Shown here: one piece after another, positions 11,189-23,177 of the stretch
Layout: each line of letters begins with the position of its first letter
Position numbering within the stretch: the first letter of the stretch is position 1
NCBI GenBank assembly: GCA_023897205.1
Contig: JAHWDD010000007.1
Location: 1,922,001 to 1,986,000, forward strand
Source of the DNA: Exophiala sp. HKRS030
Taxonomy: Eukaryota; Ascomycota; Eurotiomycetes; Chaetothyriales; Herpotrichiellaceae
DNA length: 64,000 nucleotides
Reading direction: 5' to 3'
Position numbers and translations under genes: made by a program
The notes under the pieces: model-generated
Database searches by the model: none
What the model was told of the DNA's origin: nothing
What the model saw: only the letters and a program-made list of their open reading frames with translations

Positions 11189-11661
11189 GAATGGAGTCAA
11201 CAGAGTATTTAAGGAGAGAGTCTGGCATGCGTCTGATGAAGCATGTTAGTGACACGGGTCAGTTGAAAGACAGAGCCCAATCTCAACGAGTAAATACAAT
11301 GCGAACTCATAGTCGTTTGGAAGGAAAGACAAGGGCCGTCTAAAGTAGTGACAACTTTAATGACACCCCCTACCACCCTCGGTAGAGATGGCCCCAGTCT
11401 GAACGAAACGCTCGGGCTTTCCCAGGACTCCAATATATTTAAGGGCCGTGCGGTGCGAACTCCTTGGTCAGACGGTGCCTATTACAGGTACTTACTTGTA
11501 TTGAGGATGCAGCGCCCCAAAGACCATTCCCCGGTGCCCCGGTTTCATACCCCACTCACGGCCGAGCCATACACACGGGCTCAATTATTAAATGCACTCA
11601 ACCCCAGACACCTGGGATATTTTGATTCGACCACAGAAACACAATTGCAATTCATTGTACC
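11189..11661. promoter_or_regulatory. Intergenic, promoter of the downstream regulator
   Basis: 473 bp between the dehydratase stop and the next regulator start on the same strand. A TATA-like stretch aatatatttaag lies at about 11431-11442. There is no open frame with coding character. Confidence 0.4.
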
Positions 11662-14159
11662 ATGTCTGGACCACCGGCCTCGACGCCGCTAATTCGAAGG
11701 CGAAGAACAGCTGTGGCATGCAGGAGGTGCAATCAGCAACGCATCCGTTGCGATGCTTCCGCCTCGGGGCTTCCTTGCACAAGCTGTAAACGAGTCAAGA
11801 ACAATGACTGCAAGCTCATCGACACAAAACGTGCAAGGTGAGTAAGATACCGCATTGTTCTGTCTGAATATAAGGGATTATGTCGTCAGCTTTGTGCCAA
11901 ACTTCACGATGTCCATGGCTAACGTCCGTCTATCCAGGGGAGTCACCGGTCGATTTGTGTCCCGGGGACAAGTCGATGGCAGCAATGAGGGTCATCCCAT
12001 GGAATCAGACTCCCCAGGATCACTGATGGCCACAGCGAAGACTCCTGAATACTCCATCGATCTGGAAGAGCTGTGCCCGCGTGAAGATGTGGATGCCACC
12101 TACTCCACCCGGGACTTGGATTTGACTTCAGAGGAAATTCCGGAATACCAGTCGGCACCAGCATATGGCCTATCATCAAAACAGAGGGCACATAACATCC
12201 ATTTGCCTTCTACTCCCACTTGGGCCGAGAGCTGGTACGTGTCATACATCTTGCACACCACAAACAACGAGCAGCCGCTACTAAACAATCCATCGAACAG
12301 AAGCCACCACGGGCATCATCCGGCCAATCCTCAAGAAGCCAGAATGAGTAACAATGCTGTTCGACAGTTGCTACCTCCGCTGAACTTAATCGATGCCATG
12401 ATTGACGCCTATTTTGCTCACTTTCATGCCTTTTGTCCGCTTTTGGACGAGGCGCAGGTCCGTTTATCTCTTCGAGAACAATGTCTGCCGACAGTGTTGC
12501 TTCGATGTATGCTCTTCGTCGCTTCTATACACTGTGAGATGGCGCTGCTGCGGGAGATGGGATACAACGACCGCGTCGAGGCCGAAGACAGCTTGTTTAA
12601 CAAGGCAAAAGCAGCGTTCGACACGGATGTCGAAACGGACAGTATGACGATGCTGTGCTCTTCCTACCTGTTACATTACTGGTCCGGAAGGCCATCCATC
12701 TTCAAAGACAGTATATGGTGGTTAGCTGGTGCCATTAGGGGCGCGCAGTCCATGGGATTGCACCGCAGTATGAGAGAGAGCAACGCTCCGACGCCTCAGA
12801 AGCGGTTGTGGCGGAAGATTTGGTGGTTACTTTACGTGTGTTTTGCTGTTACATTCCTCTCGCAATAACGCTGATCTTTGGCTCATAGATTCGTGATCGG
12901 CAAATCTCCATCTCTCTGGGAAAGCCGTTTCTCATAAACGACAACGACTGTGATTTGGGGCCCTTGGAAGAAGATGATTTAACGGATGAAACCTTGGACA
13001 CCAGGGCTTTTGTCCTAGCACAAGCACGTCTCGCGATTGCCGGTTGGTCGCAGCCCGCTTCTCCATTCGAGACCTATTTGTGTTGACCGGTTGCAGCCTC
13101 GAATATCTTTGCACTGTTTTCTCCTTGTGCATTCACCTGTGGCACTAGCGAGCAGGACGTCGTCCGCTTGGTGAAGGAATATCTCGACACATTCTACAGT
13201 CAACTCCATATCAATATGGCAGAGCGGAATGCTCGAAGGAAACCATTAGGGCTGATTCTTCACATGACTGCAAGGTGGGTACTATATGCCCTCTCCATCC
13301 GTCGTGGCACTTTCCTGAATCTGGATCAACAGCTACTACAAAATCCTGGCGTTCCGGATGCTCGAGAGGAAGATTCTGGCATCTGCAACCGATGCGCCGA
13401 GAGAGATTGAGCAATGCACAACCGAAATACTGCAGGCCGCGGAGGATGTGACGTCGCACTTCGAAGAGGTTCTTGTGAGCTTCAAAGCGCGTCACTTCCC
13501 TATGATCTGGTATCTTCCATCCGCCACCACCCATTGACCTATACTAATGCGGCGGCAGCATATCTTCGGTTTTTGCGGCGATGATAGTGCAGTTTGTCTA
13601 TTCAAGAAGGCCCGCGCTGGGAGAAGCGCGAAGTGTACTTGGCCAACAGCTGCGTTTCAATTTGCTTGGGCTCAAGGAATTCGAAGACTGCTACAGTCTT
13701 GCTCACTGGATTCGAGAGCTGTTTCTCCGTATTCGAGACAGAACCAGGACAACCCAATCCGTAACGGCGGCTGTTGCCATCAGTGGCACGCACTCAACAA
13801 CCGGCGAAGATGATACGCGGACGGCGACGGATCCCAATCAGCTTGATATAACTTCGAACAACAGCTTGAAGCATTCTTGGTCAAATGCTATTCCTTCGAA
13901 TGACTTTGTGGCACCAGTGACGACTATCAATGGTCACCATGACACCCTGGGCGGACAAACGATACCAGACCCGACAGAACCTGAGATGATGTACTCCGAA
14001 CACCCACCCCTGGACCTCAATTTCTCTCTAGATGGTGATTCCGAGCTACTTCGATACCAAACCCTACAGATGTTTGCGGACGAGTTTCCAACCAGTCTCT
14101 TGGACGATTTTCAATATATCGACAGCGTCGGTGGCTACTTTGAGCGGCCTGGTGGATAG
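11662..14159 (+). CDS. Zn2Cys6 transcription factor, CTF1 (cutinase regulator) type
   Basis: Six exons: 11662-11837, 11938-12835, 12889-13042, 13097-13274, 13333-13509, 13559-14159 (2184 nt, 727 residues). The zinc cluster has Cys at 20, 23, 30, 39, 42 and 50 with a basic run R-R-R-R just before it. The eight-residue C3-C4 loop and the N-N-D-C end are ordinary. The fungal middle homology region follows at about 200-420 (D-A-Y-F-A-H-F-H-A-F-C-P-L-L-D, then G-A-I-R-G-A-Q-S-M-G-L-H-R and W-R-K-I-W-W-L-L-Y), the pattern of CTF1-like regulators of fatty-acid/cutin and other catabolic genes. The Asn/Thr/Asp-rich C-terminus is a likely activation domain. It lies directly after the dehydratase on the same strand, so it may regulate it. 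Targets are not visible from sequence. Confidence 0.9.
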
Positions 14160-15352
14160 TACGGCCTCTTTCATTTCGTGGTGTGCCGAGAAGCCCCGTT
14201 CAAGGCCCTCCGGGGCAAACGGACATCTCAAATGACATTCTTCACCGGACATTGAACAGGAGATCACTCATGTGATTATCCTCCAATGCCTATGACAATG
14301 TTCCGTCCGTAGCTGATGTGTTGTCGGGGAGTTTACGACCGTGCCAGCCCACAGTACTCGGGGGTCGACGGGCCTTGACGCACAAGGCTGAACAACGGGC
14401 TCAATGAACTCGGCGACGGAGTCGAACCACGTTGTCGCGGTTGATCCGAGTATCAACAAATCGCGAAGGAGCTCGTGCGCTCTCGACAGCAACGCCAGTG
14501 TCGACCTGTGGCGACACAGATCTACACGTTCAGCCTTACCTTGAACCGATATTATCCAGGATGATGTCTATATACCCTGGACGACTGCTTCCACGCTGCC
14601 GGAGGTGAGCGGGTGAGAGAGGGTCAATGTGGTGCGTATCGCTCTCAAGAAATCGGGCTTGTCCCCCCAACCTCTAGAGATATAAGAGATATTCTTTTGT
14701 ATCTAGAGTCGACAAGTTGAAAAGAGAGAAAAAAGGTGGTAAATTTTTAGATCTAAAAGTTCAAGACCCCTACGGAGTATATAAAGACTGAAATATGAAG
14801 ACTCTTTTTATTGTCATTGAATATTATGAAACCCATTCTCAAAACTCGACGTACTGAAGAGACCATGGTAAAATTAGATCGTCGTCGCGAGGGTGCGAGA
14901 GTGCATAACAGCGTAAGTAGAAGGGGGAGAAGAAAGTCAGGAGAGAGTTGGATCGCGAGCAGGTCGGCTGAAAAAGCGGCACCGTCTGCAGTTGGCGTGT
15001 CAAGATGCCCGGAGCAGTTCGAGTGCAGTGACTGAATGGAAATCATGCAGACCGCCAGTGATCTACAGCATTCCAGCTATCGGAGTTTTTTAACGAGCGT
15101 TGAAAACTCCAGTAAGCGGCCACGACAGCCTGGAGTGGCATTGAGAATTGGACCTCCATCGATTGTGCTGCCCAAGTGCAGGGGAATATGGGTATTTTTC
15201 GTCTGGCCAAGGCGATTGATGCCTAGAATCCGCCCCCGGTCAAAGCCCAGGCTCATTATTGCGGTCCGGGCAAGGTGCGGGAGGTATGCACAATCTTAGA
15301 TACGATACCAAAGTACAGGAGATGCCATCATTGCCTGTTGGGTATCTGGTTT
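14160..15352. other. Intergenic region, no convincing gene
   Basis: 1.19 kb between a plus-strand regulator and a minus-strand dehydrogenase (convergent). Short frames on both strands lack motifs. A minus-strand 74-codon frame at 14268-14492 has protein-like composition but no recognisable homology and no splice partner that I could find. The AT-rich part at 14690-14830 contains the motif TACGGAGTA at 14771 followed by a TATATAAAG box. Confidence 0.4.
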
Positions 15353-16165
15353 CTATTTCAATCCTCCCGATAGAAGGATACTCTGTCCAGTCAAATATCC
15401 AGTTTTGCACAACATTGTCACCACATTGGCGCATTCTTGCGGCGTCCCTAATCTGCCTACAGGTATATTTCGCACATCTCCAGGCGTTCCCTCGAGGAAT
15501 TTGGCATTGGGTATCATACCAGTCTCACCGATCATTGCGGGTGCGACGTCGTTGACGGTGATGCCATCCTTGGCAAGCTTCAGTGCCAGATTCTTCACCA
15601 TACCCATCAAGCCTGCCTTGGAACTGGCATAGTGGCAGCCATTTATGCCACCACCATACCCGCTGATTGACGAGATCATGATAATGCGTCCCCATTTCTG
15701 CTCGCTCATATGCGGCACAGCCAGTTTGGCGAGGATAAAAGGCGCCCGCAGGTTGATTTGAATGGTATAATCAAACTCTTCATACGTAATGTCCCCGATT
15801 TGTGGTATTCTTTTCCCATATCCAGCATTGGCAACCAGGATGTCTGGACAATGGCCGTGCTCTGTCTCGATCTCTGCATAAAGATTCTCCATCTGTTCTG
15901 CCGACGCCATGTCTACCTGATGTGTGGAGATCTTTTGATCCGACGAGGACGCTTGGAGTTCCGCGAGGAGAGTGTCAACACTCGCCTTGTTCTTAGAGTA
16001 TGTCAAGGCCAGATGGCAGCCTTGTCGATAGAGGTCTCGGGCACACCCTGAGCCGATGCTATGTGAGTCAGCTTTTGTCTCTTCCTGCACGCTGACGCCG
16101 ACTTACCCTCCAGAGGCACCAGTGATCAGCGCAACCCGCCCTCTGAGTTCATTGTCGACGGACAT
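15353..16165 (-). CDS. Short-chain dehydrogenase/reductase (FabG-like SDR)
   Basis: Two exons, 16107-16165 and 15353-16058, give 254 residues. The classical SDR layout is complete: an N-terminal T-G-A-S-G-G-I-G-S-G nucleotide-binding loop whose glycines straddle the intron, N-A-G at about 90, the catalytic Ser in I-S-S-I-S-G-Y, and the Y-A-S-S-K catalytic pair. The C-terminus T-G-Q-S-I-L-L-S-G-G is typical. It should be a soluble NAD(P)H-dependent oxidoreductase acting on an alcohol or ketone; the family does not reveal the substrate. In this neighbourhood a sugar or keto-acid dehydrogenase role is possible (inference). It is in the same orientation as the upstream regulator at 16502-18914, with 336 bp between. 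Confidence 0.93.
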
Positions 16166-16501
16166 TGCAAAATTCAACAAAGTGAAGGGCGATGAGTTTG
16201 TGGAGTAGTATAAAACTGCAATTGGGGGCAACCGCTGTATTAAATGCGATGCCTTATCTGAGAACATCCGGTGCCCAACAGAACAACCACTTTCGTGCTC
16301 ACGACTTCGGAGACTGCGCCGATGCGAGTTGCAGACGATGCGGGGAAATTAATCTGGGTTGGGGGAACGGCAATCGACAGGGTCGGCTATTAGCGGCGGC
16401 CGACTGTGGCCCGATGAGACATTCGCTTACAGTACGCTGGTGAGAAACCAAAACATCGTTGTGAGATTGTCTGGTCGCGGTTCATCATTCTTCCCCGATT
16501 C
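16166..16501. other. Short intergenic region, dehydrogenase promoter
   Basis: 336 bp between the stop of the upstream regulator and the start of the dehydrogenase, both on the minus strand. It contains several CGG/CCG triplets (16268, 16338, 16380-16410) of the kind zinc-cluster proteins bind. No open frame of interest. Confidence 0.35.
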
Positions 16502-18914
16502 TCAAAAGAATAGATTACCGCTCCAATCCCAGTTTGTGTTGTTGTTCAGCTGCTGCCATTGCACACCTTGGTTTTGTGGAAGAAACGACGGGTGGTCGAA
16601 GCCGGCCATGGGAGCAAGAAGGTGTGCTCCATTGCCTGACAATTGATCTCCAGAGACGTAGTCGCCCACAGCCTCGAGGTCAAGCCAGGAGAAGTCATTG
16701 GCCGGACTATATTGGAAAAATCCCTGAGCATCGACCCGGACACTACCACTTGAGGATCGTTGCGTATCGGACGCTGTTGGTGACTGCACTGAGTGCTGTG
16801 CTCGGACACCACTTTTGGGAGGCTTCACCCACAGCAGCTCCAGTAATCTGGCGTAACGCGAACCTGGATCCTGTGCAGAGACAGAAGCTCGTTTGAGTAC
16901 GTCCATGGCTTGGATGACCAGTGTCCGAACTTGCCTTTCTTCTATTTCCGACATTACACCAAACGATCTCGCCTTGTACAGAAACACAGCCGAGTATATA
17001 CAATACAGATAATACCGCAGCGGCATATATCGCAGAAATCTGCCAGGGTCGATCTGCGTACTGAGGAGAGTCAGGTATGCCTTGGCCGCAGCAACACTGG
17101 CCCAAATGAACCGTGCATCAGGCATTGCGCCAACGTTGCTGAATACGTTACGAAGGTGATCTCTCAGCGAGTGGGCATCGGTCTTGGGCTTGTTGGCAAT
17201 GGCCTGAGATATTGCAGCTTGGAACACAAATGCATTGGTGTACAGACACAAGTATTCGTAGGAGAGTTGGAGGGTAACTTTGATGTGAGGCGAGCACTCC
17301 AATTTCCCCCAGGTTGTGTTCCAACGGGCGAGGGCATTGCGGAAGTCGTCGACATACTTGACATAATCACCCATGAGCATCATCTGCCCACTGGTTCTCA
17401 TGCCCGAGTACAGAACATCGTGCACATTAGAATAGAGTTGGGTGAGATCAAGGGTGGCTTGCATGATTTTTGCGTAGTCTTCGTCACCTGGACTGAATGG
17501 CTGCAGGGAGGGAAAATCTTGAGGAGATAACCCTGTCATGGGTCCAGGGCCTCGGGACCAAAAGGCTTTGCCAATCCGCACGGAGATGAGGCGATCTGAG
17601 ACGTAGCAATTGGCCCAAGCAAGGCGTTTGCGGCCGTCGATCCTGGCTTCTTCGGCAGACTCCTGACGAAATGCGGTTCTATCCAGTCCGAGAAAGTAGC
17701 CCGTTCGCAGCGCAATACCGACATGCATCCACGCACTGCGGTCTTCCTCACCTCGACCAACTGCCTCTATGCGGTTTCGCAGGCCTTGTGGTTCCCATTC
17801 AGCAAGGAGGAGAAGCGCTTCAACAGCTTCAACCTCACAGTCGTGACCTGCAGCGATCCCTGATATCAGATCATGCATATATCGAGAACAACAGAGGTGT
17901 ATATTCGGTTGTTCGATCAAGTCTTTAGATGATATCGTCAGAACGGCAGTCAGCAGATGTTTATCATTAGCTGCAAATATATCCAATTGCGCGGGATCGA
18001 AATATCTCCGTGGCACCAGAGGAAGGTAGGCATGGTAATGCTCAGCATAGCGTCGAACAAGCATTTGTATCATGTCTGGCTCAAGGTAGCCCTCTCGGAC
18101 CAGGCGATAAGTCGAAATACCAGCATGGATGCCGTTGATCGAACCACGAGGCGCTGACCCAGATCCATCACCCGCATTCTGATTCGGCGTCAAACTAGTC
18201 TTATATGTGTTCGCTGATGCTTGTAGATGTTCTGCCTCTCGATTGGCGACGTCCTTCAGAAGCTGCCATGCATCGGAAGGATTTCTCGGTATGGTATGCC
18301 CCAGAGTACTGTCGACCGTTGACGCAGAGTCATCGTCTTCTGCTGTGTTTCCTGCTGATGTGCCGTCCTGGTGTTCTTTGCCAGTTGTTGTCCGTGGAGT
18401 AATCTGAGAGGGAGGAGATAGTACGTAGGAGCTGGAAGGAGGGTTCGAAGACTTGTCGAGAAGAGGTGTTAAAGGAACATGGGTAAGCCCTGCGGTGGAT
18501 GTCGTTGAGATGGTCTTCTTCCTGACTCGACTGCCACCGCGGTTGGAGGTGCCCAGGACACATTCGCGCTTCTCCTTTTTGCAGCGACCACACGGAGGTT
18601 GTCCGCCTGAGGCTTCCCTGCAATCATAGTCAATGATAAAACTCCAAGCGATCTACTTTGAAGTTGCCGAAGGACGGCTATTGCAAAGAATAGCCGGGCT
18701 GGACAGGTAAGATTCAAGACGACTGGAGGAATACGAAGGGTCCACCGAGAATGTCATAAAGAGTCGCAGGCAGGGCACCATAGCTCGGGGAAGAGGTGAA
18801 ACCAAAACTGGTGGAGGCAGCTCACAGGTCACAGCGACTTTTACGAGCCCGACAGACGATGCAGGCTCTTGACACGCGCTTCAAGGTATGCGCAGAAGGG
18901 CTTTGGTCGGCCAT
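16502..18914 (-). CDS. Zn2Cys6 transcription factor, possibly Aro80/TamA-like
   Basis: Two exons, 18826-18914 and 16502-18617 (2205 nt, 734 residues). The 208 bp intron splits the zinc cluster between Cys 28 and Cys 39. The joined cluster is perfect, with Cys at 18, 21, 28, 39, 42 and 49 (C-I-V-C-R-A-R-K-S-R-C and C-G-R-C-K-K-E-K-R-E-C). The middle region has H-Y-H-A-Y-L-P-L-V-P, H-L-L-T-A-V-L-T-I-S-S-K-D, V-E-A-L-L-L-L-A-E-W and G-R-G-E-E-D-R-S-A-W-M, a pattern I associate with the Aro80/Dal81/TamA group of nitrogen and amino-acid catabolism regulators. That subfamily call is from memory and tentative. The C-terminus is Asn/Gln/Trp-rich. Anyone using only the long second exon would miss the DNA-binding half. 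Confidence 0.9.
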
Positions 18915-19692
18915 CAGCGAGGCGAGGAGCGAAGCGGAGGAGTTTACTTGGGATCATCGCAGTTCAGCTGGAGGCTGGTCATTTTTCAATGGCGGGGGGA
19001 TGGAGAAGCTTCAAAGACTGGCCCGGTAGGGGATCCTCCGGGGATCTTTTAGGCATTGTTTCAGGCATACCGCTTCCTACCACACTACCCACCAAGGCTT
19101 TTCGAAACCACCTGAGAAAACCTGGGCTTACCTAACATCCCCCGCCAAACCCCACCCGCGCCTAATTGACGCCTTTACTGTCTCCTGAACGCAGTGCACT
19201 AAATACAGTAAACATCGCCGTAGCCACAAAGGTACGAGCTGCCGGTGCGCGCAGAACGCGTTGTCGTTCCGCGTCATAGTTCAACAATTAATGAGGATGC
19301 TTCAGGCAGCAGAATGAACTTGCATGAAACAAGGATGCTTCATTCAAGTCGGCCGTTCCAATGCTGTCCATGGCGTTGCTTTTGCTTGATGGCTTCTTTG
19401 TAATAACAGCAAGGACGTGATCAACAAAATTTCTTTCTGTTCACCGCAGATTTTGTGCCGTTACTTCGCCACGTTCATTCACCGCGCTGCTTCACTTACT
19501 ATTTCCTCCAAAGATCTCGCGCCTCAATGCGCTACCTCGCCTTGGTTCTTCCTTATTTGCTCAAGCCTTTCGATTTTGCCTGACCCATTCAACACCGCTC
19601 ATTCATGCAGGCGCCCTGCCAGCCCTGTGTTTGCCTTGTTGCCAATGTGAAGAGGGACATCGTTCCTTAAGACCCTCCGATCTCCCGCCTTC
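18915..19692. promoter_or_regulatory. Divergent intergenic region
   Basis: 778 bp between the divergent Zn2Cys6 regulator and SNF2 translocase genes. No coding character. The part near 19500-19690 is pyrimidine-rich on the plus strand, as is common upstream of constitutively expressed fungal genes. Confidence 0.4.
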
Positions 19693-22600
19693 ATGATGGC
19701 CGACAACAACAATCGTGCTGTTACCACCAAAATTGAAGATCTTCAGGACGACATTGCTTTTAGAGAGGGCCTTATTGCCAGTCTTCAAGAGGTGGGCACA
19801 AATGAGGATGAGCCAGAGGTTCAAGATCACCGCGCCGCAATTCAATCTCACCAAAAGCAAATCCGTGCATTACAACGAACGATGAATGACACCGGCGCTG
19901 CGAACGCAGACAACCGTCAAATGTCGTCCTCGCAAGATGTTCAAAGTACCACTGGTACCAAGACCTCATATGTCAGACCGTCGCTACCAAAAGCCAGCCA
20001 TCTTGATAGGAAGCGCCTCAGAATTGACATCTCTGACGATGATGGTCACGCTGTCCATCCCTCAAAATCACGCCGGACTACCCCAAGTTCATGCTTCACA
20101 GCAGCACCCTCACCTGCTGAATCATCAGGTAGTGTGGATAGTCTTCCTGAGTTGATTTCCCTCTTTGGTTCCGAAGAAGATATTGAACGCAATAGTCAAA
20201 TCTGGAGGCAACTTGAAGAACGCAAGAAACAAGAAGAAGCCGATGCGGATCTTGCAAGAATTTTGGACCAACAATGGAGTCAGGAAGCTGTGAACGAGGA
20301 TCAAGTTCCTCCCACTCACCAGGTTGACTACACCCAGCGTTTCCTTTCGAACGATGGTACCCTCCATCGCCGCCTTGCCAATGACGGAAGTCAATCCAAC
20401 TCGTCTGGAAGTACTTCAACTTCACTTTTGCAAACTACAGGCCCTAAGTCAAACCACTCTTTCACATCCTCTGCGCCCGAGTCTTCAGAGCATCGAGGAC
20501 TGATCAAGGATCAAGCCCTTCCTACTCGAACACTAGGCTCAGCACTTCACATAACGATTGAAGATGAATCTGGACCGTCACCGCGTGATCACTTTGAGTC
20601 TCGGTCATCATTACATCCTCCAGCAGGGGCGATGCCAGGGGCTTTTCCGGGATCGCAGCATACCATCAGTACCGGCGGCACTCCAGTCTACGATTTGACC
20701 CTGTACGATAGTTCTCCCTTGACCAACTCCCAACCTTCCTTTACTCTGCCCTCCAGCACCGTCAACCCGTCACCTCTACCTTTTGGTGCTCCATCGTCCC
20801 TGCCACACTACTATGTACGAGATCAGTACGTCGATCCAACGAAGACCAAAGAGGAAATTGAGACGCTATTGAAACATATCAGACCGGATGAGGAGTTCGC
20901 ACCGGATCAAGTAGCCCACCAGCCAAAGGAGCTCGATGCAACTATGATGCCACACCAATTGTACGGACTGACTTGGATGCAAAAGATGGAAGATGGCACT
21001 AACAAGGGTGGAATTCTTGCCGATGACATGGGGCTGGGCAAGACTATCCAGAGCATAGGTTTGATCTTGAGCCGGCCACCACCAGCCAACAAGCACTTGC
21101 CGACTCTTGTCGTGGCTCCGGTAGCTCTGATGCATCAATGGAAACGCGAGCTGGAAAAGATGGTTAAGTCGCGACATCGTCTCAACGTTTTCGTCCTTCA
21201 CGGACAGACGAGAAGCACAACTTGGTCGGCACTACGCGCTTACGATATCGTACTCACCACGTATGGTCTACTGTCATCAGAATTGAAGCGCAAACTCGAT
21301 TGGGAACAAAAGAAGGCGTTAAACCCTGATGCACGCGACGATTGTCCAGTGTTAGGCGAGCGTTCACATTTCCACCGCGTCATCCTAGATGAAGCACAAA
21401 ATATCAAGAATGCCCGTACGAAGGGAGCATTGGCTGCATGCCGAGTCAATGCAGACCATCGCTGGGCCCTCACCGGGACTCCGATGCAGAACAACGTGGA
21501 GGAAATGTTCAGCTTAGTCAAATTCTGCCGCATTCGCCCTTACAATGATTGGGATTTGTTCAGATCAATGATTTCTAAGCCTCTCAAGGAGAACTGGGCA
21601 AACCGAAAGAAAAAAGCCATGCAAACATTACAAGCATTGCTTCGGGCAATTTTGCTGCGGCGAACCAAGCAGTCGAAGATCAATGGTCAACCAATCCTAC
21701 AACTGCCGAACAAGCATACCGTAGAAGAACGAGTCGTCTTCAACGAGGATGAGTCGACCTTTTACAAAGCACTTGAGACGAAGGCACAGATCCAGATCAA
21801 CAAATACATCCAGAGAAACACGATCGGCAGAAATTATTCCCATGCGCTTGTCCTCCTGTTGCGCCTGAGGCAAGCGGCTTGTCACCCACATCTTGTGACC
21901 CAAAGCAAGGATTTCCTCCAAGCCGCCGGCAACCTCGATTCCAACGATCTCATCACGAACGCTACTGAACTCAAGGCAGATGTTGTTAAACGCTTGAAAG
22001 AGGCCGACTCCTTCGAGTGTCCAATTTGTATGGATGTGGATGAAAACCCGGCTCTTTTCCCCTGTGGTCATAGTCTCTGCAACGATTGTCTCTGCAAATT
22101 GGTGGATCAGGCCACCACGGATGCCGATGGCCTTCCGAAATGCCCGCATTGTCGTTCTCAGATTGATGCGAACAAAGTCACCGATGTTTTGAGTTTCTAC
22201 CGGGTGCATTGTCCCGACCGAGAAGGTGTGGAACCTCTTCCTGACGTGGACTCAGACTCGGATTCAAATTCAGGTTTTAGTGACGAGAGTGATGAAGACG
22301 ACAGTGATGATCTTGACGGCTTCGTTGTGTATGACACTGAAGATTCTGACGATGAGAAGTCGAAAGGCAAGTTACCAATCCGGTCAAAGCCAAAGAAGAA
22401 CAAGAACAAGAAGTCTGCAAAGCTCAAGGATAACCCAAAGTCCCATTCTGCTTTCAAATCTCTTGCACAATTGCGCAAAGAAGGACTCAAAAACAAACAT
22501 GCTAAGCGGAAGTACCTCAAACGTCTTCGAAAGAATTTTGTGACTTCGGCAAAGATCGAACGAACTGTGCAGCTACTCGAAGAGATCAGAGACCGTGGTG

Positions 22601-23177
22601 AGAATGAAAAGACAATCATTTTTTCAAACTTCACTTCATTCCTGGATCTCCTTGAAGTCCCGCTGTATGATCACCAAGACTTTCGCCGTTACGTTCGCTA
22701 CGATGGAAGCATGTCTTCCAATGATCGAAACAACGCAGTGTTGACATTCACGGAGAATCCTGATTGCAAGATTATACTCATCAGTCTCAAGGTCAGTACA
22801 AACGGCTCTTTCGACCACTCATGACCAAGCTAACATTGGTATAGGCGGGCAATGCAGGATTGAACCTTACAGCCGCAAATCATGTGATCATGATGGATCC
22901 TTTCTGGAACCCATTTGTTGAATTCCAAGCAGCAGACCGCTGTTATCGAATTGGACAGAAGCGCGACGTGACGGTTCACCGAGTCTTGATTGGCGAAGGG
23001 GAAGATTCAGAGAGTGAACCTACACCTGGAGGATTCACTGTCGAGGATCGTATCTTGGCCCTGCAAGAGAAAAAGCGCAATTTGGTTGAGACGGCTCTTG
23101 ATGAGTCTGCAGGAAAAGATGTCGCGAGACTTGGAGTGAGAGAACTCGGTTATCTCTTCGGCCTCAACCAACTATGA
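19693..23177 (+). CDS. SNF2-family translocase with internal RING finger (Uls1/Rrp2-like)
   Basis: Two exons, 19693-22791 and 22845-23177 (3432 nt, 1143 residues). Residues 1-70 look coiled-coil; 90-400 are disordered. The SNF2 ATPase begins about 410: [11 protein letters not shown] (Walker A, about 440-450), D-E-A-Q-N-I-K-N (Walker B, about 567) and [11 protein letters not shown]3HC4 RING (C-P-I-C-M-D ... C-G-H-S-L-C ... C-P-H-C) sits at about 776-820 inside the helicase, followed by a very acidic stretch and the C-terminal helicase lobe, ending R-C-Y-R-I-G-Q-K-R. This order matches yeast Uls1 and fission-yeast Rrp1/Rrp2, nuclear DNA translocases and SUMO-targeted ubiquitin ligases. Candidate SUMO-binding motifs occur near 109, 290, 331 and 880. 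Rad5 is less likely because no HIRAN domain is seen. Confidence 0.92.

Noticed and set aside
14400..14440. GGTTCGACTCC on the minus strand, resembling a tRNA B box
   Set aside because: Flanks cannot form a T-arm or acceptor stem and no A box is found at the proper distance.
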